DNA from: Pseudomonadota bacterium
GTDB taxonomy: Bacteria; Pseudomonadota; Gammaproteobacteria; Acidiferrobacterales; UBA6901
NCBI GenBank assembly: GCA_021819085.1
Contig: JAKASJ010000004.1
Span: 76,728 to 140,727 of the forward strand
DNA: 64,000 nt
Direction of reading: 5' to 3'
Below, piece after piece: positions 1 to 9,751 of this stretch. Numbering within the stretch: position 1 is the first letter of the stretch; every line of letters starts with the position of its first letter. Both the position numbers and the translations under genes were made by a program. The notes under the pieces were generated by a model, which worked only from the letters and a program-made list of their open reading frames with translations, was not told the origin of the DNA and searched no databases.

Positions 1-1
1 C

Positions 2-244
2 CTTCCGGACATCTTCTACAACCAGACTCCGGGATACACGCGCGGGAAGGTGGGAACCGTTACGGCGCTGGCCTACGAAAGTCCGGCGCCGGAAGACGAG
101 GCCTGGGGTCATATCGACGTGGTCGAATGGTTCTATGTGCTGGATTTCCTGCGGAAGGATCTGTGGGGCGACGATCCGTTGGATGCCAACGAGAACGATA
201 CCGTGCAGGCCGAGATTCCTGAGCGGTGGCTCGAACCGACATAG
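2..244 (+). CDS. scnA: Thiocyanate hydrolase alpha-subunit-like protein (nitrile hydratase beta C-terminal domain family), 5' truncated by the window edge
   Basis: Open frame from base 2: LPDIFYNQTPGYTRGKVGTVTALAYESPAPEDEAWGHIDVVEWFYVLDFLRKDLWG...NDTVQAEIPERWLEPT; matches remembered ScnA pattern (LPDLFYTRT.TYTRG.TGT...YESPA.EDEA...VEWFY...KDLW...NDT...EIPERYLE). Confidence 0.75.
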   Translation, partial: LPDIFYNQTPGYTRGKVGTVTALAYESPAPEDEAWGHIDVVEWFYVLDFLRKDLWGDDPLDANENDTVQAEIPERWLEPT

Positions 245-353
245 CTTTCCGGCTTTATCGAGGAGGCGGGGCGGCGGATGAAGATGTCAGGATGCAGCGC
301 TGTCTGATCGCCCCAAGCGGACATGTCGTGACATCACTTTTTTCGGAGGATTT

Positions 354-749
354 ATGGCGAGAGAACTCGTTGACCGTCCATTGGTGTACAGTTGTTCCGG
401 TTGTTCCAACCTCGCACAGCTTGCCAATACCCTGGCTTTGCGTCTGGACCGCGAAGGCGAAGCGCAAATGTCGTGCATCGCCGGAGTAGGTGGAGACATT
501 CAGAGTTTTGTGCGCCAGGCCACTTCCGGACGGCCCATTCTGGCTCTGGATGGCTGCCCATTGGCTTGCGTGCAGAACACGCTGAAACGTCATGGCGTGG
601 AGCCTGACCGCTACCTGCAGCTGCAGGAACCTGGCCTGAAGAAGCGCTATGGCTATGATGCGGAAGACAGCGATGTGGAGCGGTTCTATCCGCACGTCGC
701 GGAGCTTGCCAGGGAAATTCGTCCGGCTCAGCAGCGCCAGTCTTCCTGA
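354..749 (+). CDS. DGC-domain putative zinc-binding protein
   Basis: 131 aa with CSGCSNLAQLAN, MSCIAGVGGD and LDGCPLACVQNTL cysteine motifs typical of the DGC family. Confidence 0.8.
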   Translation: MARELVDRPLVYSCSGCSNLAQLANTLALRLDREGEAQMSCIAGVGGDIQSFVRQATSGRPILALDGCPLACVQNTLKRHGVEPDRYLQLQEPGLKKRYGYDAEDSDVERFYPHVAELAREIRPAQQRQSS

Positions 750-951
750 TGGACAAAGCGTACGGGTGCGGCACGCCTGTCATTGATCCGTGCTTCGGGC
801 GTGATAGACCGGTGTCTGCCTCCGTGCCTGGCGGTGACGAACGGCTTCCCGGCAGACATCAGCGTGCGGTGTTACCAGTGGATCCCTGTTCCGGTGCGTA
901 AGGCACGGTGATGTGTTTGTCCGGACAGGGACGCAACAGGAGGGGAAGAAC

Positions 952-2727
952 TTGAACAGATCGGTAACCACGAAACTGAAAGACTATTCCGCAGGAGAGC
1001 AGGCGAGCGACGAGCGTCCGCGGCGGAAAATGAAGGGCCAGCAGTACCTGGCTGAGCTGGTGCGCCGCTCGGGATCAAAGGCAGTATTCTTCGTGCCGAC
1101 ATTCCTGTACCCGACGCTGGTCGAATTGGCTGAGGACCCAATCAAGCGCGTCCTGTGTCATTCGGAAAAAGCCGCAGGATATATGGCCGATGGTCACGCG
1201 CAGGCATCGGGCAGGCCGGCCATCGTCATTGCCCAGGGCGGCCCCGGAGCGACAAATCTGTATGCGGGTCTCGTCGATGCCTGGCAGAGCAATACACCGG
1301 TGCTTGCGGTGACCCCGGTTCTTCCGAATTCGCGCTACCAGGGCAACTCCTATCAGGAAGCCTACGTGGATTTCCGGCCGGTGACCAAATACGACACCGA
1401 AGTGCGGACGATTGACCGGATGGCGGAATTCTTCGGCAAGGCCTACAGGGAGATGACAACAGGAGCTCCGCGTCCTGTCCACCTGTACCTGGATGGCGCA
1501 CTTGAAGACCAGGAATGGGAGTTCGATTTCCAGTTTCTGGACCGGCGCTACTTTTCCTATCCGGCGTTCCGGCCGCGGGCGGACGAAGATCTGGTGGAAC
1601 AGGCTGTCGAGGAACTTTGGCGTGCCGAGCGCCCGGTGATCGTATGTGGCCGCGGGGCAATTGTATCCGGTGCATGGAAGGAAGTGACAGCTCTGGCCGA
1701 ACAGCTGGATATACCGGTTATGACGACATTGGGCGGCAAGGGAAGCATCGACGAGCGGCATCCCCTGGCAATGGGAGTGATGGGCTCCTACCGCAGGCCA
1801 TCGACTGATCGCGTGATCGCTGACGCGGACTTGCTTCTGTATATCGGGAGCCATCACGGCGGGGCGAAGACGGAAGCAAGGCAGCTGCCGAAGCCGGGCA
1901 GCCGGGCCATTCACGTTGACATCAATCCGGCGCAGCCTGGCGCCAACTTTCCCAACGTATTGCCGCTCGTGGGCGATGCCCGGACTGTCTTGCAGCAGAT
2001 GCTCATGGTTGCGCTCTCAGAAAAGCGGAGTGCGCACGGTGCCTGGGTAGCGGGCGCACAGAAGGAGCTGCGCGCATGGCGTGAGAAGGAACATCAGCAC
2101 ATTTATGGAAATGCAATCCCGATTCGTCCGGAACAGCTGGTAATCGAACTCACAAAAGCATGCCCGGAGAATACGCTCTACGTCACCGACACTGGCTATG
2201 TCGGTACGTGGGCGGGCGCCTTTATGGATCTTCCGGCAGGAAAAAACTTCCTGCACTGCGAGGGAAGCCTGGGGTGGGCATTTCCAGCAGCGATGGGCGC
2301 CAAAGCGGCTGTGCCGGAACGGCCGGTAGTGGCATTCACCGGCGACGGCGGATTCTTTTACCACCTCGGTGAGCTCGAAACAGCAGTGCGCAACAAGATC
2401 AACTCGGTAACGGTTGTGTTGAACAATCAGGCGATGGCTTTCCAGACGCATTTTCTGCGGTCGCACTGGCCTGGGTCCCGTGACTTGGACAAGCTGTCGG
2501 AATTCGGAAGGACAAATTTTGCCAATATCGCGCGGGATATGGGCGCCTGGGGTGTCCGAGTGTCAAATCCGAATGATATCGGCAAAGCGGTCAAGGACGC
2601 ATTAGATGCAGACATGCCGGCGGTGATAGACGTGATCATAGATCAGACCGCCGTTGCCCCCGTGGCAGTCATGGCAGGGCAGGGGAGCCGCGGAAGTACC
2701 TCCGGAAAAGAGAAAGGCCAGAAGTAG
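952..2727 (+). CDS. Thiamine-diphosphate-dependent enzyme (acetolactate synthase/benzoylformate decarboxylase-like)
   Basis: SEKAAGYMADGHAQASGRPAIV N-terminal glutamate motif and GDGGFFYHLGELETAVRNKINSVTVVLNNQ ThDP motif; TTG start at 952 preceded by aggagggg, ORF is open from 913. Confidence 0.85.
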   Translation: MNRSVTTKLKDYSAGEQASDERPRRKMKGQQYLAELVRRSGSKAVFFVPTFLYPTLVELAEDPIKRVLCHSEKAAGYMADGHAQASGRPAIVIAQGGPGATNLYAGLVDAWQSNTPVLAVTPVLPNSRYQGNSYQEAYVDFRPVTKYDTEVRTIDRMAEFFGKAYREMTTGAPRPVHLYLDGALEDQEWEFDFQFLDRRYFSYPAFRPRADEDLVEQAVEELWRAERPVIVCGRGAIVSGAWKEVTALAEQLDIPVMTTLGGKGSIDERHPLAMGVMGSYRRPSTDRVIADADLLLYIGSHHGGAKTEARQLPKPGSRAIHVDINPAQPGANFPNVLPLVGDARTVLQQMLMVALSEKRSAHGAWVAGAQKELRAWREKEHQHIYGNAIPIRPEQLVIELTKACPENTLYVTDTGYVGTWAGAFMDLPAGKNFLHCEGSLGWAFPAAMGAKAAVPERPVVAFTGDGGFFYHLGELETAVRNKINSVTVVLNNQAMAFQTHFLRSHWPGSRDLDKLSEFGRTNFANIARDMGAWGVRVSNPNDIGKAVKDALDADMPAVIDVIIDQTAVAPVAVMAGQGSRGSTSGKEKGQK

Positions 2728-3132
2728 CGGAAAACGGATCCGGGTGTACCGGTGTGTGGTCTCTTGCGACCACCCTGTTCGGCGTCGATGACGGGAAAAC
2801 CCGGTCCTTGGCAGAAATGCCGGAGGAGGAGCCGGGACGCGACAGTACAAATAGGGCTTTCTCCTATGGGAGCAGCTTTGGGAGCGGGGGGACGCATATG
2901 TCCGTAGAACAACGGTTATTGTCCGCGTGTTGGCGTCGCTCAGGTCGCGCACACCTCCTGGCCACGGAGGATGCCGCGCACCCCTGATCCCCGTCGCGGT
3001 TCATCCGCTCCCGGAGCCTGGCATGACCGTACACCCGCATTATGGCCTGCCAGACGCGTTTGATATCCGGGATCGGGATATCATCGCGCTAGGTACGGGC
3101 ACAGCGCGCGGTTATCGCGCCCCAAGACCTTA

Positions 3133-3342
3133 ATGCGATCAGGTTCTTCGCTGGGCACACCATCACACATGCCGCTGTCAATCTCGTACCGGCGTACCCA
3201 CTCCTGCAATGTCTGAGGTACACAACCGAACTTCGGGGTGATGGACTCGATAATCGCCCCACAAGGACGCCCGGGTGTGTTCCAGCACCATCCGCATGAC
3301 GCGTTCACGGACCTCAGGGGAAAACGTGTTCGCCCTGGTCAT
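3133..3342 (-). pseudogene. IS3-family transposase OrfA remnant (frameshifted/truncated)
   Basis: MTRANTFSPEVRERVMRMVLEH from 3342, then after a frame change IIESITPKFGCVPQTLQEWVRRYEIDSGMCDGVPSEEPDRIKVLGRDNRAL; OrfA-type HTH; no OrfB seen. Confidence 0.8.
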
Positions 3343-3410
3343 GACGCCATTTTCTCAAATGGGTGGAGGCTCCACCAATTCAGCTATGCGCAGACCAGGC
3401 CGTAAACCGG

Positions 3411-3447
3411 CCCGGGCTGTCGGGAAAAAGCCGCCCGACAGCCCGGG
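3411..3447 (-). terminator. Strong hairpin downstream of the FNT gene, possible terminator
   Basis: Perfect 14-bp inverted repeat CCCGGGCTGTCGGG/CCCGACAGCCCGGG with 9-nt loop, just after the stop of the gene at 3455; no T-tract after the stem. Confidence 0.5.
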
Positions 3448-3454
3448 TATGTCT

Positions 3455-4393
3455 TTACGCCTTGACGGCGCCACGACTTCTGAACTTTGCAATCGCAAGG
3501 AAGACCAGGGCCATGAAAACGGTACCGCCAACCAGATTGCCCGCGCCTGATAGCAGCTCGTTGCGCAGGAACCCTGTCGGACCGAGACCCCAGGTGATCG
3601 CGCGCATCGGGCCATCGGCGGGCAGAGTGCCTCCAAGTGCCTGTGCAAGCTTGTTCTGCATCAGCAAGGGCAGTGCAATGAAGCCGACGTTTGCGATGCA
3701 GTGTTCGGTCATGCCGGCGACGAAGGCGAGCGGGCCGTAATAAGCCAGCATCATGCGGCCGACGTCCGTGCGGGCCTTGCAATAGAGAAACAGTGCAGTT
3801 TGAAGGAACCAGGTGCAGATAATGCCCAGAGTGAAAATCGATTCCGTTCCGACCCCTGCCTTTGCAATTCCAAGCATATGCGCTCTCTGCAGGAACGGAA
3901 GCGTCGCGTACGGGCCTGGACCGGCGGCGATTATCCCAATAAATATCAGGGCTCCGATTATGTTTCCTATCCAGCCGACCGTGATGAATCCGAGGTAGCC
4001 GCTGAGGGACATTTTGCGCCGCACCAGGGCGATGAATCCGGCCGCCATGTCAGACGTGATCAAGGTCGAGTTCGAAACCAGAATCACGACGAAGGAGAAG
4101 CCGAAGACCAGGCCGCTCACAAGGTTTGCCAGACCCGGCGTCGTGATGCCGGTGCTGACGGCAATGGCCAGGATCACGCCAAACGCTACCATTGCTCCAC
4201 CAGCCAGCGATTGAAACAGGTAGCTAAGCGGATAATCCCACTTATTTACGGCAACCTTGACGAGCCTGTCGAGAGTTACCTCGACGCTGTGCGGCTCGAA
4301 CGGATCATCTTCGTGCACCACTTCATGCGCAAGGCCTGTTTTAGGCCTCATCTGCGCAGCGATGTCGTTACTGTCTCTGACTATCGTGTTCAC
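3455..4393 (-). CDS. Formate/nitrite transporter (FNT) family protein
   Basis: 312 aa, multiple hydrophobic helices, conserved central-His segment GMTEHCIANVGFI and N-terminal KWDYPLSYLFQSLAGGAMVAFG. Confidence 0.85.
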   Translation of the reverse strand: MNTIVRDSNDIAAQMRPKTGLAHEVVHEDDPFEPHSVEVTLDRLVKVAVNKWDYPLSYLFQSLAGGAMVAFGVILAIAVSTGITTPGLANLVSGLVFGFSFVVILVSNSTLITSDMAAGFIALVRRKMSLSGYLGFITVGWIGNIIGALIFIGIIAAGPGPYATLPFLQRAHMLGIAKAGVGTESIFTLGIICTWFLQTALFLYCKARTDVGRMMLAYYGPLAFVAGMTEHCIANVGFIALPLLMQNKLAQALGGTLPADGPMRAITWGLGPTGFLRNELLSGAGNLVGGTVFMALVFLAIAKFRSRGAVKA

Positions 4394-5969
4394 GCTATCT
4401 CCTCCGATAATGTGGATGAATAAGGGGTGTGGCTCAGGTGTATGCGTTCCGCTGCCGCCTTAATCGGCTTTCCAAACCACACGTCAAGCGAGACATTCGC
4501 AAGTCGGGTGGTCCGTACATCTTGTATCGATTCTCTTTCCTACATCTCCAGCACAAGGAAGCAATCAGTTCTGCGACCACGTCGTGCGATTTCCGCGACG
4601 GCGCGAAAATCGCCGGATACGCTTGCATTAACCTCCGCGGTACCGGACGCAATTAGCCAACGGTTGGAAATTGTCGGAATAGTGCTCATTGCATCAGACC
4701 CATTGCGCAACTGCAGATAGTCCAAATTGTGCATGCTCTTTCTTCCCGATCTGCGACCATGCCATCTTTGGCGTCATTGAATCCGAATGCCGATTCGCCC
4801 GTCGGTTCGCAAACGCCTATGTACCTACGCTCCCGCTACGCGGTTGCGGGCAAAGCTGATCGGAACCGGTATCCGCGACTGGCGCTAACTATGGAACAGG
4901 GGAATTTTTGCCGCCAAGACTAAATTTCGATTTGTGGTATAGGGGATTGCTATGGATGAAAGAGAGGAAAATGCCTCGAAAACCGGGTTGCTATGGCCAA
5001 CGAATATTAGCAAACGCTTTAGTGCCAACGCATAACATTTGAAAGTCCACGCTGCTTTGCCGATTTCAAATCCGACTGTGAGGACAAGTCTCAAGCCGAA
5101 TCCGGCATGCCGGAGTGGTTCGGTGCAGTCTGCAAACGGATATTTTCAACCCCAGCGGCACAGAGCGTATACCGAGCAATTGCCGTCATGCGAATGTGTG
5201 GAGCGGCTTTGCAGGCGGGCAGAACGGCAGAAGCGGCACACTATGCCCTGACCCAGGGAGTGCATGAAACTTCAATTGCAGCTGTACGGCCGTGAACGGC
5301 GGTTAGGCTTGCTGCCGCCCGCCTGTGCCTATAGTGCATGTGCACGGCGCGGGCGAAGCTTGCCGTATGTGCCAGGTGACAGGCTCTGCGCCGTTCAGGC
5401 ATTTTCTTCCATGCCGTCTGCAACGCCCGGATGATAAGAAAGGTTCGCATTGCTGCGTGGCACGTCAAAGAACTGCGCGTGCTGATGGTCAGGCGCCGCC
5501 GCACGACTTTGTGGCATACACCGACCGAGGGGATCGGCCGGTTTGCCTGGCCGGCAGCAGATTTGATAATCGGAGGTGCAGCGGATGCATTCGTGAAATG
5601 AGTCCGGCATGCTTAAGTCGTCAACCTTGGTTTCAGGCATCGATTGTCGATATCGCCAGACTATGCGCGTTGTCAGAATTGGGGGTAGTCGGGCGGATTC
5701 TGCAGGGAGCTTGGTATCGGCGAGGATTGCATCTGGCCGCCCGACAACCCTGCCGGAAGGTGAAGCGGAGCATACGCGGTGCAAGGGCCTGATGTTCATT
5801 GCAGGCGCATCACCTATCGCAAAAGACCGACGAAGAATTCCTGAAGCCCAGTGCAAGCATGACCTAAGATGCGTAGATCAGGCACGTCCAATCGCTCCGG
5901 AACTCTCGGCAACCCCGGCTACGGCGCCATTTTCAGTGCCCTGACCGGGCCACATCGAGAACTCGTGGT

Positions 5970-7040
5970 TCAGACGGCAGCTTTGGAAGCGCCGTCAGGC
6001 TCATTCAGCGGATTCTGGTCGACGTTGCCGCTATCCACCATGCATTTCGGATCGACACACACCTCGGCTTTAGCGCAAATGTCGGGAAGGGGGCAGGGTC
6101 GGAGCCTGTGGGATCCGCGCAGACATCTTGACTCGGTCCATTCAGTGGCCAATTGTCCAAATGCCCGGCAAGCCGGGCTCTTGTACTGTCCCCGGCGACA
6201 GATCAGAACGATGGTGTGACGAGGCAGCTCTGGGAGCAGCGCAATGGAGCGAAGTCCCGGCTGCACGCAGGCGATTACGTCGGGGAGTATCGTCGCGAGC
6301 CGTCCGAAACGGACAATTTCCATGATAACGCTCAGTGACGTCGCTTCAATCGCAATGTTCAGATTGATGCCCTGTTCCATGCAATACTGGTCGATATGGC
6401 GCCGTAACGCATAATCGCTCTTAAACAGCACCAGCGGTTCCTGTTCCAGCACGTGCTTGCTCAATGGCCCGTGCTGTTGTGCGAGCGGGTGACCCGTGCC
6501 GACAACAAGACCGAGCGTCTCGATGAACAGGATATGGTTATCGACTTCTTCCGAACCGTTCTCGATTGAGAGAGCGCTGCTGAAAGCGATGCCCAGGTCA
6601 ACGCGATCTTCCGCCAGGGCGTCTCCAATTTCATGCTGGGGCATTTCCAGCATATTCACCATGACGCCTGGATAGCGCACGCTGAACTGCTCCAGTAACG
6701 GGGTAGCCAGGTAATCAGTGATCGGAGTCATCCCGATACGGAGCGAGCCGCTCTTCAGATCGCTCAGATCCTGAACGGCCCGCTTCGCCGATTCAAGTTC
6801 CCCCAATGCGCGGCGGGCATGACGTACATAGACTTCGCCGGCCGCTGTGAGGCGCACAGCCCTTCCGGAGCGATCCAGCAACTGGACGTCCAATAACTGT
6901 TCCAATTGCTTGATTTGCTGCGAGAGGGTGGGTTGCGATACAAACAGGACTTCTGCTGCACGCGTGAAGCTGCGATGTTCAGCTACCGCAATGAGGTAGC
7001 GAATCGAGCGCGGCAAAACAATGTTTCGATCCATAGCCAC
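5970..7040 (-). CDS. LysR-family transcriptional regulator, CynR-like
   Basis: N-terminal HTH IRYLIAVAEHRSFTRAAEVLFVSQPTLSQQIKQLEQLLDVQLLDRSGRAVRLTAAGEVYVRHARRAL, co-linear with E. coli CynR as remembered; long extra C-terminal tail. Confidence 0.85.
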   Translation of the reverse strand: MAMDRNIVLPRSIRYLIAVAEHRSFTRAAEVLFVSQPTLSQQIKQLEQLLDVQLLDRSGRAVRLTAAGEVYVRHARRALGELESAKRAVQDLSDLKSGSLRIGMTPITDYLATPLLEQFSVRYPGVMVNMLEMPQHEIGDALAEDRVDLGIAFSSALSIENGSEEVDNHILFIETLGLVVGTGHPLAQQHGPLSKHVLEQEPLVLFKSDYALRRHIDQYCMEQGINLNIAIEATSLSVIMEIVRFGRLATILPDVIACVQPGLRSIALLPELPRHTIVLICRRGQYKSPACRAFGQLATEWTESRCLRGSHRLRPCPLPDICAKAEVCVDPKCMVDSGNVDQNPLNEPDGASKAAV

Positions 7041-7881
7041 CTTCTATAACACTCATCAGAATTTAGTCTTGGTACACCATACTCTCATGTTGCATAGTTA
7101 CGCACAATTGCAGAGGTGGTCTTGTACCGTTTGTCAGGAGAACCTGGTTAAGGCTGCGTGTTTTGTTTGTGTGACAACCGGGATGCGCCGGGGTTCAAGG
7201 CCGGGAAAGTGAAATCGTCTTCGAAAGACCATGACGTAAGATGCTGAACAAGCAATGTAATGTCAGGTGTTGCAGCCACGGGCCCGGAGTTGAATCTATT
7301 TCTGCCTGCGCTCCCATTCTCCGGTCGGGGAGTGATTCGCGGCACAGCGGCATTGGCATCCTGCGCGCGTCGACGGAGCGTGATGCGGGAATGGCACCGT
7401 ATTGCGTAAGCGCGCACTGACTGAAAACAGTGTCGGACGCCTGGCGCAGGAGCAGCAGGAGCACGATGTCCTGCAGCGCGGTCCGGATAAGGGCAATGGG
7501 TTTGCGGTGGAATGCGGGACGGGATCAGTCATTCCTCACAAATCCCAGGTGGAGAAGGCAAGAAGCGATTCTTTCGCAATGCGGACGTATCGATGGGCTG
7601 TGTAATTTCGATTGAGCACTCGGTTCGGTGTGATGCGGGCCGGCGGTGTCGCTGATGCGCCAGGCTGCGGGAAAGCTCGGAAAAGTGCACGACGGCATCC
7701 GGCGCTGCAACGGGTCGCCAATTCCCCGAAACCTGACATGCCGGCTTTCTTCGAAGGCTGATATGGAGCCATGCAGCAGAGATGCTGCTGGTGGAAGCAG
7801 GGCGAAAGAACAGTGGGCGCACACCAAAGCGTATTCTTTTCGGAAATTGATCAATCCTGGCAAGAATTGGGAGGTCAGCAC

Positions 7882-8922
7882 ATGATCGCACATCTGCGAA
7901 CGTTCCTCGGCAGCGATGCGGGTCTCAAGAAGAGGGTGATGGGTGTGCTCGGCCTGCTCATCGCGTTCAACGTCGTTGCGTGGACCTGGACGTTGATCGT
8001 GTTTCACGGCAGTCCGGTGCTGCTCGGTACCGCGGTGCTGGCGTATTCCTTCGGGATGCGGCACGCCTTTGATGCCGACCACATCGCTGCCATCGACAAT
8101 GTCACGCGCAAACTGATGCAGCAGAACATGCGGCCGGTGACAACAGGTCTGTTTTTCTCGCTGGGACACTCGCTGGTGTTGGTCATCGCTACAACAGCAA
8201 TCTGTGTAACATTGAGTTCCATAAACGGCAGATTCAGCTCGTTCAACGACTCGGCCGGCATTTTCGGAACCATTATATCGGCGTCGTTTCTTTTCATCAT
8301 GGCGGTGATCAACATCGTCATAGCGCGATCCGCCTATGCAAGTTTCAAGCACGTCCGCAACGGTGGCGTCTACGATGAGGACGAGATGGAATTGCTCCTA
8401 AACAAGCGGGGATTCCTTTCGCGCATATTCCGGCCATTGTTTCGGCTGGTTACGAAAAGCTGGCATCTGTTTCCGGTCGGCTTTCTCTTCGGATTCGGAT
8501 TCGATACCGCTACCGAGGTCAGCTTGCTGGGCATCGCGGCAGCCGAGGCCACAAAGGGCATGCCTATATGGGTGATCCTGGTGTTTCCAGTCCTGTTTGC
8601 TGCCGGCATGTCTCTCATGGACACGACGGACGGAATCCTGATGTTAGGCGCCTACGGCTGGGCCTTCATGAAACCGATTCGCAAGCTGTACTACAACATC
8701 ACCGTAACGTCCGTTTCGGTAGTAGTCGCCCTGCTCATCGGCGGGATCGAAACCGTCGGACTTGTATCGGAGGAGTTCCATCTAAAGGGATATCTGTGGG
8801 ACCGAATCAATTTTCTGGATGACCATTCGGGAGCGATAGGGGTTCTGATAATTGGCATATTCATCGCGAGCTGGATCGTGTCCGTGACCATCTATCGGAT
8901 GAATGACTACGAGAAATTGTGA
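7882..8922 (+). CDS. Nickel/cobalt permease, NiCoT family (HoxN/NixA/NhlF type)
   Basis: Signature RHAFDADHIAAIDNVTRK, FFSLGHS, LFGFGFDTATEV, GMSLMDTTDG; ATG at 7882 preceded by ggagg; ORF open from 7771. Confidence 0.9.
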   Translation: MIAHLRTFLGSDAGLKKRVMGVLGLLIAFNVVAWTWTLIVFHGSPVLLGTAVLAYSFGMRHAFDADHIAAIDNVTRKLMQQNMRPVTTGLFFSLGHSLVLVIATTAICVTLSSINGRFSSFNDSAGIFGTIISASFLFIMAVINIVIARSAYASFKHVRNGGVYDEDEMELLLNKRGFLSRIFRPLFRLVTKSWHLFPVGFLFGFGFDTATEVSLLGIAAAEATKGMPIWVILVFPVLFAAGMSLMDTTDGILMLGAYGWAFMKPIRKLYYNITVTSVSVVVALLIGGIETVGLVSEEFHLKGYLWDRINFLDDHSGAIGVLIIGIFIASWIVSVTIYRMNDYEKL

Positions 8923-9112
8923 TAGCCGCATTTCGTCTGCGGGGATCCCGGCATCCACTTTTCCGGAATTCCCGGATTCGGAAAAACAGAAGGTCTGGCT
9001 GAAGTCAACCCAGAGGAAACCTTCCTGCGCTCGCGTGCAAGGCCGTCCTTTTAAGACAGCTGCCGTCGGGCGAAGCAACCAAAGAAATGGATCCCAAGGA
9101 GATATAAATATC

Positions 9113-9556
9113 ATGACACGCAATGATGTAACCGAGGCAATTGTTGCAGCCCGGATTCGGAAGGGCTTGAGCTGGGCCGAAGTGGCGCGTACGGTCGGAA
9201 AGAGCAAGGAGTGGACCACTGCGGCATGTTTAGGGCAGATGGTTTTCACGGCGGAACAGGCAGAAGTAGTGGCAAAACTGTTTGATTTGCCTTCGGAGGC
9301 GATAGCCCTGCTGCAGGCAGTTCCTTACAAGGGGTCTCTGCCTACTGCCGTTCCGACGGACCCCCTGATTTATCGATTTTACGAAATGCTCAATGTTTAT
9401 GGAACTACGATCAAGGAACTTATTCACGAGAGATTCGGCGATGGCATCATGAGCGCGATCGATTTCACCATGGACATCGACAAGCAGGAGGATCCGAAAG
9501 GTGACCGTGTCCTGATCAAGATGAGCGGCAAGTTTCTGCCCTACAAGGCATGGTAG
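9113..9556 (+). CDS. cynS: Cyanate hydratase (cyanase)
   Basis: 147 aa, SWAEVARTVGKSKEWTTAACLGQ...PTDPLIYRFYEMLNVYGTTIKELIHERFGDGIMSAIDFTMDI...GKFLPYKAW; Arg, Glu and Ser catalytic positions conserved. Confidence 0.95.
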   Translation: MTRNDVTEAIVAARIRKGLSWAEVARTVGKSKEWTTAACLGQMVFTAEQAEVVAKLFDLPSEAIALLQAVPYKGSLPTAVPTDPLIYRFYEMLNVYGTTIKELIHERFGDGIMSAIDFTMDIDKQEDPKGDRVLIKMSGKFLPYKAW

Positions 9557-9751
9557 GGGCCGCAGGAAGCTGAAGCTTCATTGAATTTGTCATTTTTCCG
9601 GCCCTCGGGGCGTTGTGCGCACTGCCGCAGCGCCCCGGGAGGAACGCCATGATGTCGGCGCCCGATACCTGCTGCTGCCCGGAAAAATGGGGAGGGGACG
9701 GAGCAGGTTTGCGTGTGATATTTTCCGGAATGATGAGGCATGGAGTAAAAC

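Noticed and set aside
2756-2773. GTGGTC-TCTTGC-GACCAC hairpin after the ThDP enzyme
   Set aside because: Only 6 bp stem with no T-tract, too weak to call a terminator.
3061-3083. Perfect 8-bp hairpin TGATATCC-GGGATCG-GGATATCA
   Set aside because: Short and without T-tract or clear flanking context; may be chance or an IS end, not enough support.
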